53,316 nt of DNA, from positions 1 to 53,316 of the forward strand of contig JAUJNB010000016.1 in NCBI GenBank assembly GCA_030446545.1. Reading direction: 5' to 3'. Both the position numbers and the translations under genes were made by a program. How positions within the stretch are numbered: the first letter of the stretch is position 1; each line of letters starts with the position of its first letter. Below are positions 46,426 through 53,316 of this stretch, piece after piece. Under the pieces are notes generated by a model. It was not told the DNA's origin. It saw nothing but the letters and a program-made list of their open reading frames with translations, and did no database searches. This stretch comes from Acidimicrobiales bacterium. Lineage in GTDB: Bacteria; Actinomycetota; Acidimicrobiia; Acidimicrobiales; CADCSY01.

Positions 46426-47288
46426 TCGCCCTGGTGACCGATTCCAACGCCCAGCTCCCCCCCGCGCTGGTCGGTCGCTACGGCGTCGAGGTGGTCCCCC
46501 TCGGCGTCACCGTCGACGGCGAGAGCTTCCTCGAAGGCGTCGACCTCGACGCCGACGGCTTCTACGCCCGCTTCGCCGGTGGCCGCCGGCCGGAGGTGGC
46601 CACCTCCCAACCCAGCCCCGGGCGCTTCGCCGCGGTGTTCGAGGAGCTGGCCGGGAGGGGAGCCGACGAGATCCTGGCCGTGCACGTGGGCTCGTCGGTC
46701 TCCGGCACCGTCAACAGCGCCCGACTGGCGGCGGCCACGGCGGCCGTGCCGGTGCGCGTGGTGGACACGGGCACGGCCAGCTTCGGGGTGGCCTGCTGCG
46801 TGTGGGAGGCGGGCGAGATGCTGGCCGCCGGGGGGTCGCTGGCGGAGGCCGCTGCGGTGGCCGAGCAGGTGGGGGCCAGGGTCGGGACGGTCTTCACCGT
46901 GGGCGGCCTCGACCTGGCCCGGGCGGGGGGCCGGCTGTCGCCGGGCACCCGAGCCGACGGAGGCGTCCCCGTGCTCACCATGGCGGGCGGGGAGATGGAG
47001 GTCGTGAGCCGGGTGGCCGACCTCGACGCTGCGGTCGACGCCATGGCCGCCGTGGTGGTGGCCGCCGGGCCCGGGCTGCGGGCGGCGGTGGGCACCGCCG
47101 ACTCGGACGCCGCCCCACTGGCCCGGGCCCTCGAAGATCGTCTGGCCCGGGCCGAGGAGGTCCGGGAGGTGGTCCGCTACCGGATCGGCCCGAGCGTGGG
47201 GGCCCACACCGGCCCCGGCACCGCCGGTGCCTACTTCTACCGCTCCGGCGGCCAGCCCCCGGCCAGCCCGCGGCTGGCCGGGAGGTGA
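46422..47288 (+). CDS. DegV family fatty-acid-binding protein
   Basis: A 288-aa protein: LVTDSNAQLPPALVGRYGVEVVPLGV, ATSQPSPGRFAAVFE, HVGSSVSGTVNSARLAA, VRVVDTGTAS are the signature elements (TDS and SQPSP). DegV proteins (FakB group) bind fatty acids for FakA phosphorylation, yielding acyl phosphate, the PlsY substrate. The overlap with plsY (TTGA) fits that link. No FakA is present in the window. TTG 46422 is the start. Confidence 0.88.
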   Translation: MIALVTDSNAQLPPALVGRYGVEVVPLGVTVDGESFLEGVDLDADGFYARFAGGRRPEVATSQPSPGRFAAVFEELAGRGADEILAVHVGSSVSGTVNSARLAAATAAVPVRVVDTGTASFGVACCVWEAGEMLAAGGSLAEAAAVAEQVGARVGTVFTVGGLDLARAGGRLSPGTRADGGVPVLTMAGGEMEVVSRVADLDAAVDAMAAVVVAAGPGLRAAVGTADSDAAPLARALEDRLARAEEVREVVRYRIGPSVGAHTGPGTAGAYFYRSGGQPPASPRLAGR

Positions 47289-47295
47289 TCCCCCT

Positions 47296-47775
47296 TCAGT
47301 CGGACAGGGCGGCGACCATGGACTCGAGGAGGTAGCCGAGATAGCCGTAGACGGCCAGGGCCGGCGCGTCGGGGTCGTCGCCGTCGGCCACCAGGTCGGT
47401 CTCCTCGCTCACGTCGAGGCGGGTGCCGAGCACCAGGCGCAGGTCGTTGACCGCCCCCATCCACGCCAGCAGGGTCTCTTCGTCGAGGCGGGTGGCGTCG
47501 ACCGAGGCCTCGACGGTGTCGAGGGCGGCCTGGCGCCGGGCCCGCAGGTCGTCGTGCACCATCGAGCGGTACTCCCGGTCGCGGACCTCGTCGTCGGGGT
47601 AGGCGGCGGGGAACAGCCGCCGCAGCGAGGGGTCTGTGGCTCCGCCGGGGTCGTCGTCGGCCTCCAGCGCGGCCCGCAGCTGAGGGACGAGCGAGGCGAG
47701 GAGGCGGCGCTCCTCGGCCGAGATGCGAACCTCGAAGTCGCCCTTTCGGGTACGCCGGATCGGCCTCCGCAGCAT
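47296..47775 (-). CDS. DUF2017 family protein
   Basis: A 159-aa protein directly downstream of clpS, the usual actinobacterial arrangement. FEVRISAEERRLLASLVPQL, RRLFPAAYPDDEVRDREYRSMVHDDL (in parts: FPAAYPDD) and WMGAVNDLRLVLGTRLD are typical. Mostly helical; role unknown, possibly related to Clp proteolysis. Confidence 0.85.
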   Translation of the reverse strand: MLRRPIRRTRKGDFEVRISAEERRLLASLVPQLRAALEADDDPGGATDPSLRRLFPAAYPDDEVRDREYRSMVHDDLRARRQAALDTVEASVDATRLDEETLLAWMGAVNDLRLVLGTRLDVSEETDLVADGDDPDAPALAVYGYLGYLLESMVAALSD

Positions 47776-47788
47776 CAGGCCGTCGCCG

Positions 47789-48088
47789 TCACCGGTCGTG
47801 TTGCATGGTGGCCCACAGCCCGTGCTCGTGGAGGCGGAACACGTCGAGCTCGCACTTCTCCCGGCTCCCGTTGGCCACCACCGCCCGGCCCTTGTGGTGG
47901 ACGTCGAGCATCAGCTTGGTGGCCTTGTCCCGGCTGTAGCCGAACAGCTTCTGGAGGACGAAGGTGACGTAGGACATGAGGTTGATGGGATCGTTCCAGA
48001 CCAGCACGATCCAGGGCGTGTCGATGTCGGTGACCTCGTCCAGGTCGGGTTCGTCGACCTCGACCGGTGCGGGGCTGGGGGCGCTCAC
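47789..48088 (-). CDS. clpS: ATP-dependent Clp protease adaptor ClpS
   Basis: A 99-aa adaptor that passes N-degron substrates to ClpA/ClpC. Motifs: [25 protein letters not shown] (in parts: [12 protein letters not shown]), [41 protein letters not shown] 48088 is the start; 13 bases separate it from DUF2017 and 7 from the end of ctaA upstream. Confidence 0.93.
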   Translation of the reverse strand: MSAPSPAPVEVDEPDLDEVTDIDTPWIVLVWNDPINLMSYVTFVLQKLFGYSRDKATKLMLDVHHKGRAVVANGSREKCELDVFRLHEHGLWATMQHDR

Positions 48089-48095
48089 GGGCGAG

Positions 48096-49046
48096 CTAGG
48101 AGGCGGCCAGGACGGTGGCGTCGGCGGATGGTGCCGGCGGTGGGGGGCCGACCGGCGGTGTCGCCACCGGTGCGGACACCGCCAGGTTGAGCGACACCAC
48201 CGCCGTCCACACCACCACCGCACCGAGGACGTGCACCCCGACCAGGAGGGCGGGCACCCCCGTGAAGTACTGGGTGTAGCCCACCGCGGCCTGGGCCGCC
48301 AGCACGACGAGCAGGACCCGGGCCGATCGCTGCACTGGCGGGGGCGCGTGCGTTCGTCGCAGGCCCCAGGCCAGGGCCAGGGCCAGGGCCGCCAGCACCA
48401 CCACGGAGGCACCGTGGAGGCGGGCCACGTCGGGCAGGAAGAAGTCGAGCCGGGCGGCCTGGCTGTCGCCGGCGTGGGGCCCCGAGGCGGTGACGATCGT
48501 GCCGGTGAACACCACCAGGGCCCCGGCGGCGAAGACCAGCCGGGCCAGGGCGAGGAGGGACGGCTCGACCCGGGGCGTCACCGGGCCGTCGGGACGACCG
48601 GCTCGGTGGTGGAGGACCACGGCGTTCCACAGGATGACCATCGACACCAGGAAGTGCCCCATGACCAGCCGGGGTGACAGCTCGAAGAGCACGACCAACC
48701 CGCCCAGGACGATCTGGCCCACCACGCCGGCCACCAGGCCCACCGCCAGCCACACCAGGTCGGCCCGACGGGGCTGACGGCGCCAGGCCCCGGCCACGGC
48801 CACGGCAACAGCCACCGACACCACCCCGGTGATGAGGCGGTTGACGAACTCGATCATGGCGGGGGCGTCGGTGATCTCGCTCGGCGCCAGCCGGCCCTGC
48901 TCGCACGTGGGCCAGTCGGAGCAGCCCAGACCCGAGCCGGTGAGGCGCACGGCCGCCCCGGTGACGATGATGAAGCCCAACGCCACCACGGCGAAGAGGG
49001 TGACCCGCCGGTAGGCGGCGGGCGCGATCGCAGGCAGGCCCATCAC
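48096..49046 (-). CDS. ctaA: Haem A synthase (COX15/CtaA)
   Basis: Oxidises the haem O methyl group to make haem A; eight-helix membrane protein of 316 aa. [24 protein letters not shown] is the family opening (in parts: [15 protein letters not shown]); histidines in [18 protein letters not shown] and VGVHVLGAV are the likely haem ligands, and the first ligand site is Asn (EFVNRLITG), as in other actinobacterial CtaA as far as I recall. Start GTG 49046 or ATG 49043, five or eight bases after TACCAT. Confidence 0.92.
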   Translation of the reverse strand: MMGLPAIAPAAYRRVTLFAVVALGFIIVTGAAVRLTGSGLGCSDWPTCEQGRLAPSEITDAPAMIEFVNRLITGVVSVAVAVAVAGAWRRQPRRADLVWLAVGLVAGVVGQIVLGGLVVLFELSPRLVMGHFLVSMVILWNAVVLHHRAGRPDGPVTPRVEPSLLALARLVFAAGALVVFTGTIVTASGPHAGDSQAARLDFFLPDVARLHGASVVVLAALALALAWGLRRTHAPPPVQRSARVLLVVLAAQAAVGYTQYFTGVPALLVGVHVLGAVVVWTAVVSLNLAVSAPVATPPVGPPPPAPSADATVLAAS

Positions 49047-49051
49047 ACCTG

Positions 49052-49057
49052 ATGGTA
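49052..49057 (-). promoter_or_regulatory. -10 element (TACCAT) of ctaA
   Basis: On the minus strand TACCAT precedes GTG 49046 by five bases and ATG 49043 by eight. On the other side, TAGTGT (49130-49135) is nine bases before ctaB's ATG, so both divergent genes may be leaderless. Confidence 0.4.
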
Positions 49058-49144
49058 GAGCCGGACGCCGTCGATCAGCGCCGGCGCAGGCGTGCCCGCC
49101 CCAACTTCTGGTTGGCCGCGGATTGGGCCTAGTGTCGTCGCCCG

Positions 49145-50032
49145 ATGCAGCACGTGGCTGGGCCTGCGATCACATCGAGAGTCAGTGCCTACGTCGCGCT
49201 CACCAAGCCCCGCATCATCGAGCTCCTCCTGGTCACCACGCTGCCCACCATGGTGGTGGCCCAGGGCGGGATGCCCTCGATCCGGTTGATGGTCGCCACC
49301 CTGGCCGGCGGCACCTTGGCCGCCGGTGGGGCCAACGCCCTCAACATGGTCATCGACCGTGACATCGACGGGATCATGCACCGCACCCGCAACCGGCCGC
49401 TGGTGACGGGGGCGATCGAGCCGGGCCAGGCCCTGGTGTTCGCCCTGGCCCTGGAGGTGGCGGCGTTCGTCCTGTTGTGGTGGCGCGTCAACCTGCTCAG
49501 CGCCGTCCTGGCCATCAGCGCCACCGCCTTCTACGTCTTCGTCTACACGCTGTGGCTCAAGCGCACGTCGAGCAGCAACATCGTGATCGGCGGGGCAGCC
49601 GGGGCGGTGCCGGTGCTGGTCGGTTGGGCCGCGGTCCAAGATGCCCTCGGCCCGGCCCCCCTGGTGCTGTTCGCGGTGATCTTCGTGTGGACGCCGCCGC
49701 ACTTCTGGGCCCTGGCCGTGCGCTACCGGGAGGACTACGCCGCCGCCGACGTGCCCATGCTCCCGGCCGTGGCCAGCCTGCACGCCACCGCCGTGCGCAT
49801 CCTGGCCTACAGCCTGGTTATGTGGGCCCTGACCCTCGCCTTCGTTCCCGTCGCCGACATGGGCCTGCTCTATCTCGGCGCCGCCCTGGTGCTCGGGGCC
49901 CTGTTCACCTGGTACGCCGTCGAGCTCCTGCGCGACCCGTCGCCGGAGCGGGCCATGCGCCTCTTCCACTGGTCGATCACCTACATCAGCCTGCTGTTCG
50001 GGGCCATGGCCCTCGACCAGCTCCTGGCGTGA
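49145..50032 (+). CDS. ctaB: Protoheme IX farnesyltransferase (haem O synthase)
   Basis: UbiA-family membrane prenyltransferase of 295 aa. [21 protein letters not shown] (in parts: [11 protein letters not shown]), the first Asp-rich motif [20 protein letters not shown] (in parts: [12 protein letters not shown]), and the second region [17 protein letters not shown] with DVPMLPAV are typical. It supplies haem O to the divergent ctaA product and heads the operon with the oxidase-like subunits, ending seven bases before the subunit I gene. Confidence 0.93.
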   Translation: MQHVAGPAITSRVSAYVALTKPRIIELLLVTTLPTMVVAQGGMPSIRLMVATLAGGTLAAGGANALNMVIDRDIDGIMHRTRNRPLVTGAIEPGQALVFALALEVAAFVLLWWRVNLLSAVLAISATAFYVFVYTLWLKRTSSSNIVIGGAAGAVPVLVGWAAVQDALGPAPLVLFAVIFVWTPPHFWALAVRYREDYAAADVPMLPAVASLHATAVRILAYSLVMWALTLAFVPVADMGLLYLGAALVLGALFTWYAVELLRDPSPERAMRLFHWSITYISLLFGAMALDQLLA

Positions 50033-50039
50033 GCCGACC

Positions 50040-51677
50040 ATGACCATGACCGAGACCAAGTCCGAGCCCCGCCCCGATGACGGCGGGCGAGCCGTCGAGG
50101 GTCCGGCCGGCACCGGACCGGTCCAGTCACTCACCGGTCCGGCCCTGTGGCTGACCACGTCCGACCACAAGGTGGTGGGCCGGCTCTACCTGGCCTTCTC
50201 CCTGATCTTCCTGCTGGTCGGCAGCGCGGCCGGAGGGGTCCTCGGCGCCGAGCGCATCGACAGCGGCCTGCAGGTCATGGGTTCGGACGCCCTGGACCAG
50301 CTCTACACCCTCCACGGTGAGGTCACGGTCCTGTTGTTCCTGGTCCCCTTCTTCCTGGGCCTGGCCACCTACCTGGTGCCGCTGCAGATCGGTGCCGCTG
50401 ACATCGCCTTTCCCCGGGGGTCGGCCACCGCCCTGTGGAGCTACGTCATCGGCGGGATCATGTTGCTGAGCGCCTACGCCGCCGACGGGGGGCTCCAGGG
50501 CGGGAGCGCCATCGGCGTCGACCTGTACCTGCTCAGCCTGGCAGTGCTGGCGGCATCGACGTGCCTGGCCCTGGTCAGCATCCTCACCACCGCCGTGACC
50601 CTGCGCTCACCGGGCATGACCATGCTGCGGACCCCGCTGTTCACCTGGTCGATGGTGGTGGGCGGCGGCCTCAGCCTGCTGGCCACCCCCGTCCTGCTGG
50701 CCCGCCTGATCGAGCTCTTCATCCATCACCACTTCGGAGCCGACCTCGGCGCCGTCGACGCCCCCGGTCAGCTCAACTGGTTCTGGTCGATCCCCCACGT
50801 CTACCTGCTGGTGGTGCCCGCCGCCGGGGTGGCCGCCGAGATCGTGCCCGTGCTCACCCGCAGCCGCCTGCGCCGCAACAGCTTCGGCATCGCCGCCCTC
50901 GGGGCCCTCGGCCTCCTCGGCTTCGGCGCTTGGGCCCAGGTCGACCCCTACGCCGACGACCTGCTCTACGTCGTCGCCGGTCTGGCCGCCCTGATCCCCG
51001 CCCTGGGCCTGCTCGGGGTGCTGGGCGACACCGTGCGACGGGGCCGCTTCTCACGCCAGGCGGCGCTGCTGATGGCGCTCGGGGCCGGGGTCCACGTCTT
51101 CCTCGGGACCCTGGCCGGCGCCATGCAGGTGATCCCGGGCCTGGAGCTGGACGGCACCGTGTGGGCCGCGGCCCAGGTCCACTACACCCTCTTCGGTGGC
51201 GCCGTGCTCGGGGCCTACGCCGCCCTGTGGTACTGGGCGCCCAAGATCTGGGGCGTGCACCTGGGGGAGAAGGCGGGGACGGCCGCGTTCGTCCTGACCT
51301 TCTGGGGCGTGATCCTGCTGGCTGCTCCCGACCTGGTCAGTGGCCTGTTCTCCGGCCAGCTCCTCGGGGCCACCCGTCTCGGCGACGACTCGCTGACGGC
51401 GGTTCTCAACACCGCCAGCGTCGTCGGCGGGGGCATGGCCGCCCTCGGCCTCCTGGTGGTGGTGGGCGACCTCCTGGCCCGGGCCGGGCGCAAGCGGGGC
51501 ACGCGGGCCATCGGCGACCCCTGGGAGGGGGCCACCCTCGAGTGGGCCACCTCCTCGCCCCCGCCCCCGGGCAACTTCACCGACGAGCTTCCCCCGACCA
51601 CCTCGGCTTGGCCGGTGGCCGACCAGCGGGCCCGTGACCGGGCCGAGGACAGCCAAGGCCAGGACGTGGACGCATGA
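50040..51677 (+). CDS. Cytochrome oxidase subunit I homologue lacking the CuB/haem a3 ligands
   Basis: A 545-aa, 12-helix homologue of CtaD along its whole length (TTSDHKVVGRLYL, YLVPLQIGAADIAFPR, SPGMTMLRTPLFTWS, DPWEGATLEWATSSPPP). Low-spin haem a ligands are kept: His92 (TLHGEV) and His381 (QVHYTLFGG). The usual GHPEVY is SIPHVY (CuB His to Ile251, Glu to His253, Tyr255 kept); WAHHM is WAQVD (two CuB His to Gln300, Val301); AHFHY is AQVHY (haem a3 His to Gln379). The Arg pair for haem propionates and the K-channel Lys region are also changed. It cannot be a normal oxidase; perhaps an electron-transfer or assembly protein. The open frame and conservation argue against a decayed gene. Confidence 0.9.
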   Translation: MTMTETKSEPRPDDGGRAVEGPAGTGPVQSLTGPALWLTTSDHKVVGRLYLAFSLIFLLVGSAAGGVLGAERIDSGLQVMGSDALDQLYTLHGEVTVLLFLVPFFLGLATYLVPLQIGAADIAFPRGSATALWSYVIGGIMLLSAYAADGGLQGGSAIGVDLYLLSLAVLAASTCLALVSILTTAVTLRSPGMTMLRTPLFTWSMVVGGGLSLLATPVLLARLIELFIHHHFGADLGAVDAPGQLNWFWSIPHVYLLVVPAAGVAAEIVPVLTRSRLRRNSFGIAALGALGLLGFGAWAQVDPYADDLLYVVAGLAALIPALGLLGVLGDTVRRGRFSRQAALLMALGAGVHVFLGTLAGAMQVIPGLELDGTVWAAAQVHYTLFGGAVLGAYAALWYWAPKIWGVHLGEKAGTAAFVLTFWGVILLAAPDLVSGLFSGQLLGATRLGDDSLTAVLNTASVVGGGMAALGLLVVVGDLLARAGRKRGTRAIGDPWEGATLEWATSSPPPPGNFTDELPPTTSAWPVADQRARDRAEDSQGQDVDA

Positions 51678-52297
51678 CCGCCACCGGCACCTCCAGTTCG
51701 TTGCTGCCCGCCCTGCCCCCGGCCCCCGAGGTCGGGCGCCGCAACGTCCTGCTGGTGGGCACCGTCTTCCTCATCGCCGCCGGCACCACCCTGTTCGGAG
51801 GCCTGCTGGCGGGCTACTTCTCCGCCCGGGAGATGGTCGAGGCCGGCGGCGAGGTGTGGCCCCCCGACGAGGTCGTCATCCCCAACGTGCCCCTGTTCGT
51901 CGGCTACCTGACCCTGCTCATGTCGTCGGTCACCGCCCAGTGGTCGGTCTCGGCCATCAACGGGCGCGACCGGCGCACCACCTACGTGGCCATCGGCCTG
52001 ACCCTCGTGCTCGGCCTGGCCTTCGTCAACGCCCTGTCCTTCTCGTGGGCCGCCCTCGACATCGCCGCCGAGTCCTCCCGCTTCGCCACCACCATGTTCG
52101 CCGTCACCGTCACCCACCTCCTGGTGGTGATCGCCGCCCTGGTGGCCTTCGTGGTGGTGGGCTTCCGGGCTCTGGGTGGGCAGTTTTCCCCCGCGAACCG
52201 TGAGCCGATGGTCTGCGCCGCCGCCTTCTGGCACTTCTGTGCCGCCATCGGCCTGGTCATCTGGTACTGCATCTGGTTCCTGGAGGGGGGGCCGTGA
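51674..52297 (+). CDS. Cytochrome oxidase subunit III-like protein
   Basis: A 207-aa, five-helix protein of the CtaE family: VGTVFLIAAGTTLFGGLLAGYF, VPLFVGYLTLLMSSVTAQWSV, VTVTHLLVVIAALVAF, and AFWHFCAAIGLVIWYCIWFL (each read as family helices). The usual HFVD near the end is HFCA, so it is also divergent. It overlaps the subunit I-like gene by ATGA and so is probably its partner. No subunit II gene is in this operon within the window. Confidence 0.82.
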   Translation: MTATGTSSSLLPALPPAPEVGRRNVLLVGTVFLIAAGTTLFGGLLAGYFSAREMVEAGGEVWPPDEVVIPNVPLFVGYLTLLMSSVTAQWSVSAINGRDRRTTYVAIGLTLVLGLAFVNALSFSWAALDIAAESSRFATTMFAVTVTHLLVVIAALVAFVVVGFRALGGQFSPANREPMVCAAAFWHFCAAIGLVIWYCIWFLEGGP

Positions 52298-52485
52298 CCG
52301 CGGTTTCGCCTCGGAACCGGAGGTTCCTCGACGAGCTTGGTCGTGCTCCGGCCGACCGGCGGAGCCGGCCGACCGGCGCGCTGAACACCTTCTCGTCGCC
52401 AGCCGTTGGGGGCGCCTTCGGCGCCGTCGGCGGCCGGCCACGGGTCCTCGCTGCTCCGACTCGGATCTTCGGGAGGGTGGGCTGA
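52294..52485 (+). CDS. Small ORF in the oxidase-like operon
   Basis: A 63-codon frame (TAVSPRNRRFLDELGRAPADRR...) from GTG 52294. It overlaps the subunit III-like stop as GTGA and the next start as TGATG, which would make a perfect translational relay. The product is basic and Ala/Gly/Arg-rich, with no membrane helix and no family. It could be an artefact of high GC. Confidence 0.4.
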   Translation: MTAVSPRNRRFLDELGRAPADRRSRPTGALNTFSSPAVGGAFGAVGGRPRVLAAPTRIFGRVG

Positions 52486-53285
52486 TGGTCAACACCGGGT
52501 CACGCTTCTGGTTCGGGGTGGTCGCCCTCGGCGTCGTCGGGTCCCTGGTCTACCTCTTCTCCAGCGGGGGGGAGCTGTACGGCACCTTGGTGCTGGCCTT
52601 CACGGCCGTGGCCGGCGTGGTCCTCGGGATCACCTCGATCGCCCTGCGCGACGGCGACGTGGCCCTGGCCGGGGCCGGCGCCGGGCCACCTGCCGAGCAG
52701 CGGCCCGTCTCCACTCGCCTGGCGGCCGCCTGGCCCGCCCTGGCCGCCCTCGGTGCTGGGGTGTGCATGATCGGCCTGGCCATCGGGGGTGGGTTGTTCT
52801 ACGTCGGCCTGGCCATCCTCGGCGTCACCCTGGTGGAGTGGATGGTCCAGAGCTGGGCTGAGCGCTCCACCGCCGATGCCGAGGTCAACCAGCGCCTGCG
52901 CAACCGGGTCATGTTCCCGGTGGAGATTCCCGCCCTGGCTCTCATCGGCATCGCCGTGGCCGTCCTGGCCTTCTCCCGGGTCCTGCTGGCAGTGTCCAAG
53001 ACGGGTTCGACCGTGGTGGCCATCGTGGTCGCCACCGTGATCCTCGGTATCGGGGTCCTGCTGAACGCCCGCCCCAAGGTGAGCGCCTCGTTCCTGGCCG
53101 TCATCGTCGTACTGGGCGCGGCCGGCCTGCTCGGCAGCGGCATCGTGGCCGCCGTGGTGGGCGAGCGTGAGTTCGAGGCCCATGAGTCCGAGGGGGGGGC
53201 CAGCCACGGCGACGTCGCCGGAGAGGGCACCACCGGCCAGGCCGACGAGGCCCCGGGCGACGCCGAGTCGCACGGGGGTGGGTGA
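52485..53285 (+). CDS. Membrane protein with acidic His-rich tail, oxidase-like operon
   Basis: A 266-aa protein from ATG 52485. Two N-terminal helices (FWFGVVALGVVGSLVYLF, LYGTLVLAFTAVAGVVLGITSIAL), a second pair (LAALGAGVCMIGLAIGGG, LFYVGLAILGVTLVEWMVQSW), and two or three C-terminal helices, then an acidic tail containing His (HESEGGASHGD, DAESHGGG). The first helix pair recalls actinobacterial oxidase subunit IV (CtaF), but the protein is longer. The remaining 31 bases of the window may start another gene (TTG 53288 or ATG 53305), which cannot be judged. Confidence 0.7.
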   Translation: MVNTGSRFWFGVVALGVVGSLVYLFSSGGELYGTLVLAFTAVAGVVLGITSIALRDGDVALAGAGAGPPAEQRPVSTRLAAAWPALAALGAGVCMIGLAIGGGLFYVGLAILGVTLVEWMVQSWAERSTADAEVNQRLRNRVMFPVEIPALALIGIAVAVLAFSRVLLAVSKTGSTVVAIVVATVILGIGVLLNARPKVSASFLAVIVVLGAAGLLGSGIVAAVVGEREFEAHESEGGASHGDVAGEGTTGQADEAPGDAESHGGG

Positions 53286-53316
53286 CTTGGCGCAGCACGG
53301 TCGTATGCGCCACCCT

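Noticed and set aside
50040..51677. Interpreting the subunit I-like gene as a nitric oxide reductase or cbb3 oxidase
   Set aside because: Those enzymes also need the three CuB/FeB histidines and the high-spin haem His, which are absent here; overall similarity is to the aa3 type.

Overview
The window is high-GC actinobacterial chromosome. Several traits fit Actinomycetota, and I infer the class Acidimicrobiia: DUF222/HNH (13E12-type) genes, a clpS-DUF2017 pair, a DUF5318 zinc-ribbon gene, PspC-type sensor kinases, a LigD-like PE-Pol protein, and many leaderless starts (TANNNT about 5-8 nt before GTG or ATG). Most genes sit in tight operons joined by 4-bp ATGA/GTGA/TTGA overlaps.

Layout. 1-5.7 kb: a leftward carbohydrate cluster (GH2 hydrolase cut by the window edge, zinc alcohol dehydrogenase, GT-B glycosyltransferase, GH1-like hydrolase, aldo/keto reductase). 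5.9-8.6 kb: a DrrAB-like ABC exporter, a divergent MarR regulator and a zinc-ribbon protein. 8.6-11.8 kb: a frameshifted DUF222/HNH gene, then mercuric reductase divergent from a merR gene that has lost codons and carries an in-frame stop, with a perfect MerR-type palindrome between them. 11.85-13.6 kb: PadR regulator and myo-inositol-1-phosphate synthase (one frameshift), with a perfect palindrome inside the padR promoter. 13.6-20.9 kb: DUF5318, two Ala/Leu-rich membrane proteins, a class A penicillin-binding protein, panB, a DUF192 protein and a small unknown. 20.9-26.9 kb: amidohydrolase, aldo/keto reductase, methyltransferase, flavin reductase-like protein, two exported surface proteins and a small lipoprotein. 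27-36 kb: NarL-type regulator with PspC-kinase, divergent PspC membrane protein, lipoprotein esterase, PE-Pol repair protein, FtsX-like permease, VOC protein. 36.2-37.4 kb: a second frameshifted DUF222/HNH gene.

37.5-42.2 kb is a probable integrated element: a tRNA-Phe-like gene whose 3' part is repeated exactly (57 bp) 4.6 kb downstream, with 11-bp-periodic ATCCCGCG repeats just inside both ends. Its contents are decayed (IstB remnant, frameshifted sigma factor and membrane partner) apart from an intact exported acidic repeat protein. No integrase is recognisable. 42.5-49 kb: methyltransferase, tRNA-Asp and tRNA-Glu, an S51-like/CysRS-tail fusion, alpha/beta hydrolase, plsY, degV, DUF2017, clpS.

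48.1-53.3 kb holds haem-copper oxidase genes: ctaA, divergent ctaB, a subunit I homologue, a subunit III homologue, a 63-codon ORF and a membrane protein. The subunit I homologue is the most striking item. It keeps both histidines that would ligate low-spin haem a but has lost every CuB ligand and the haem a3 ligand, so it looks like a pseudo-oxidase encoded in the haem A synthesis neighbourhood.

Caution: at least six coding frames and one tRNA differ from their families by 1-2 bases, some in genes expected to be essential. Part of this may be assembly error rather than decay.
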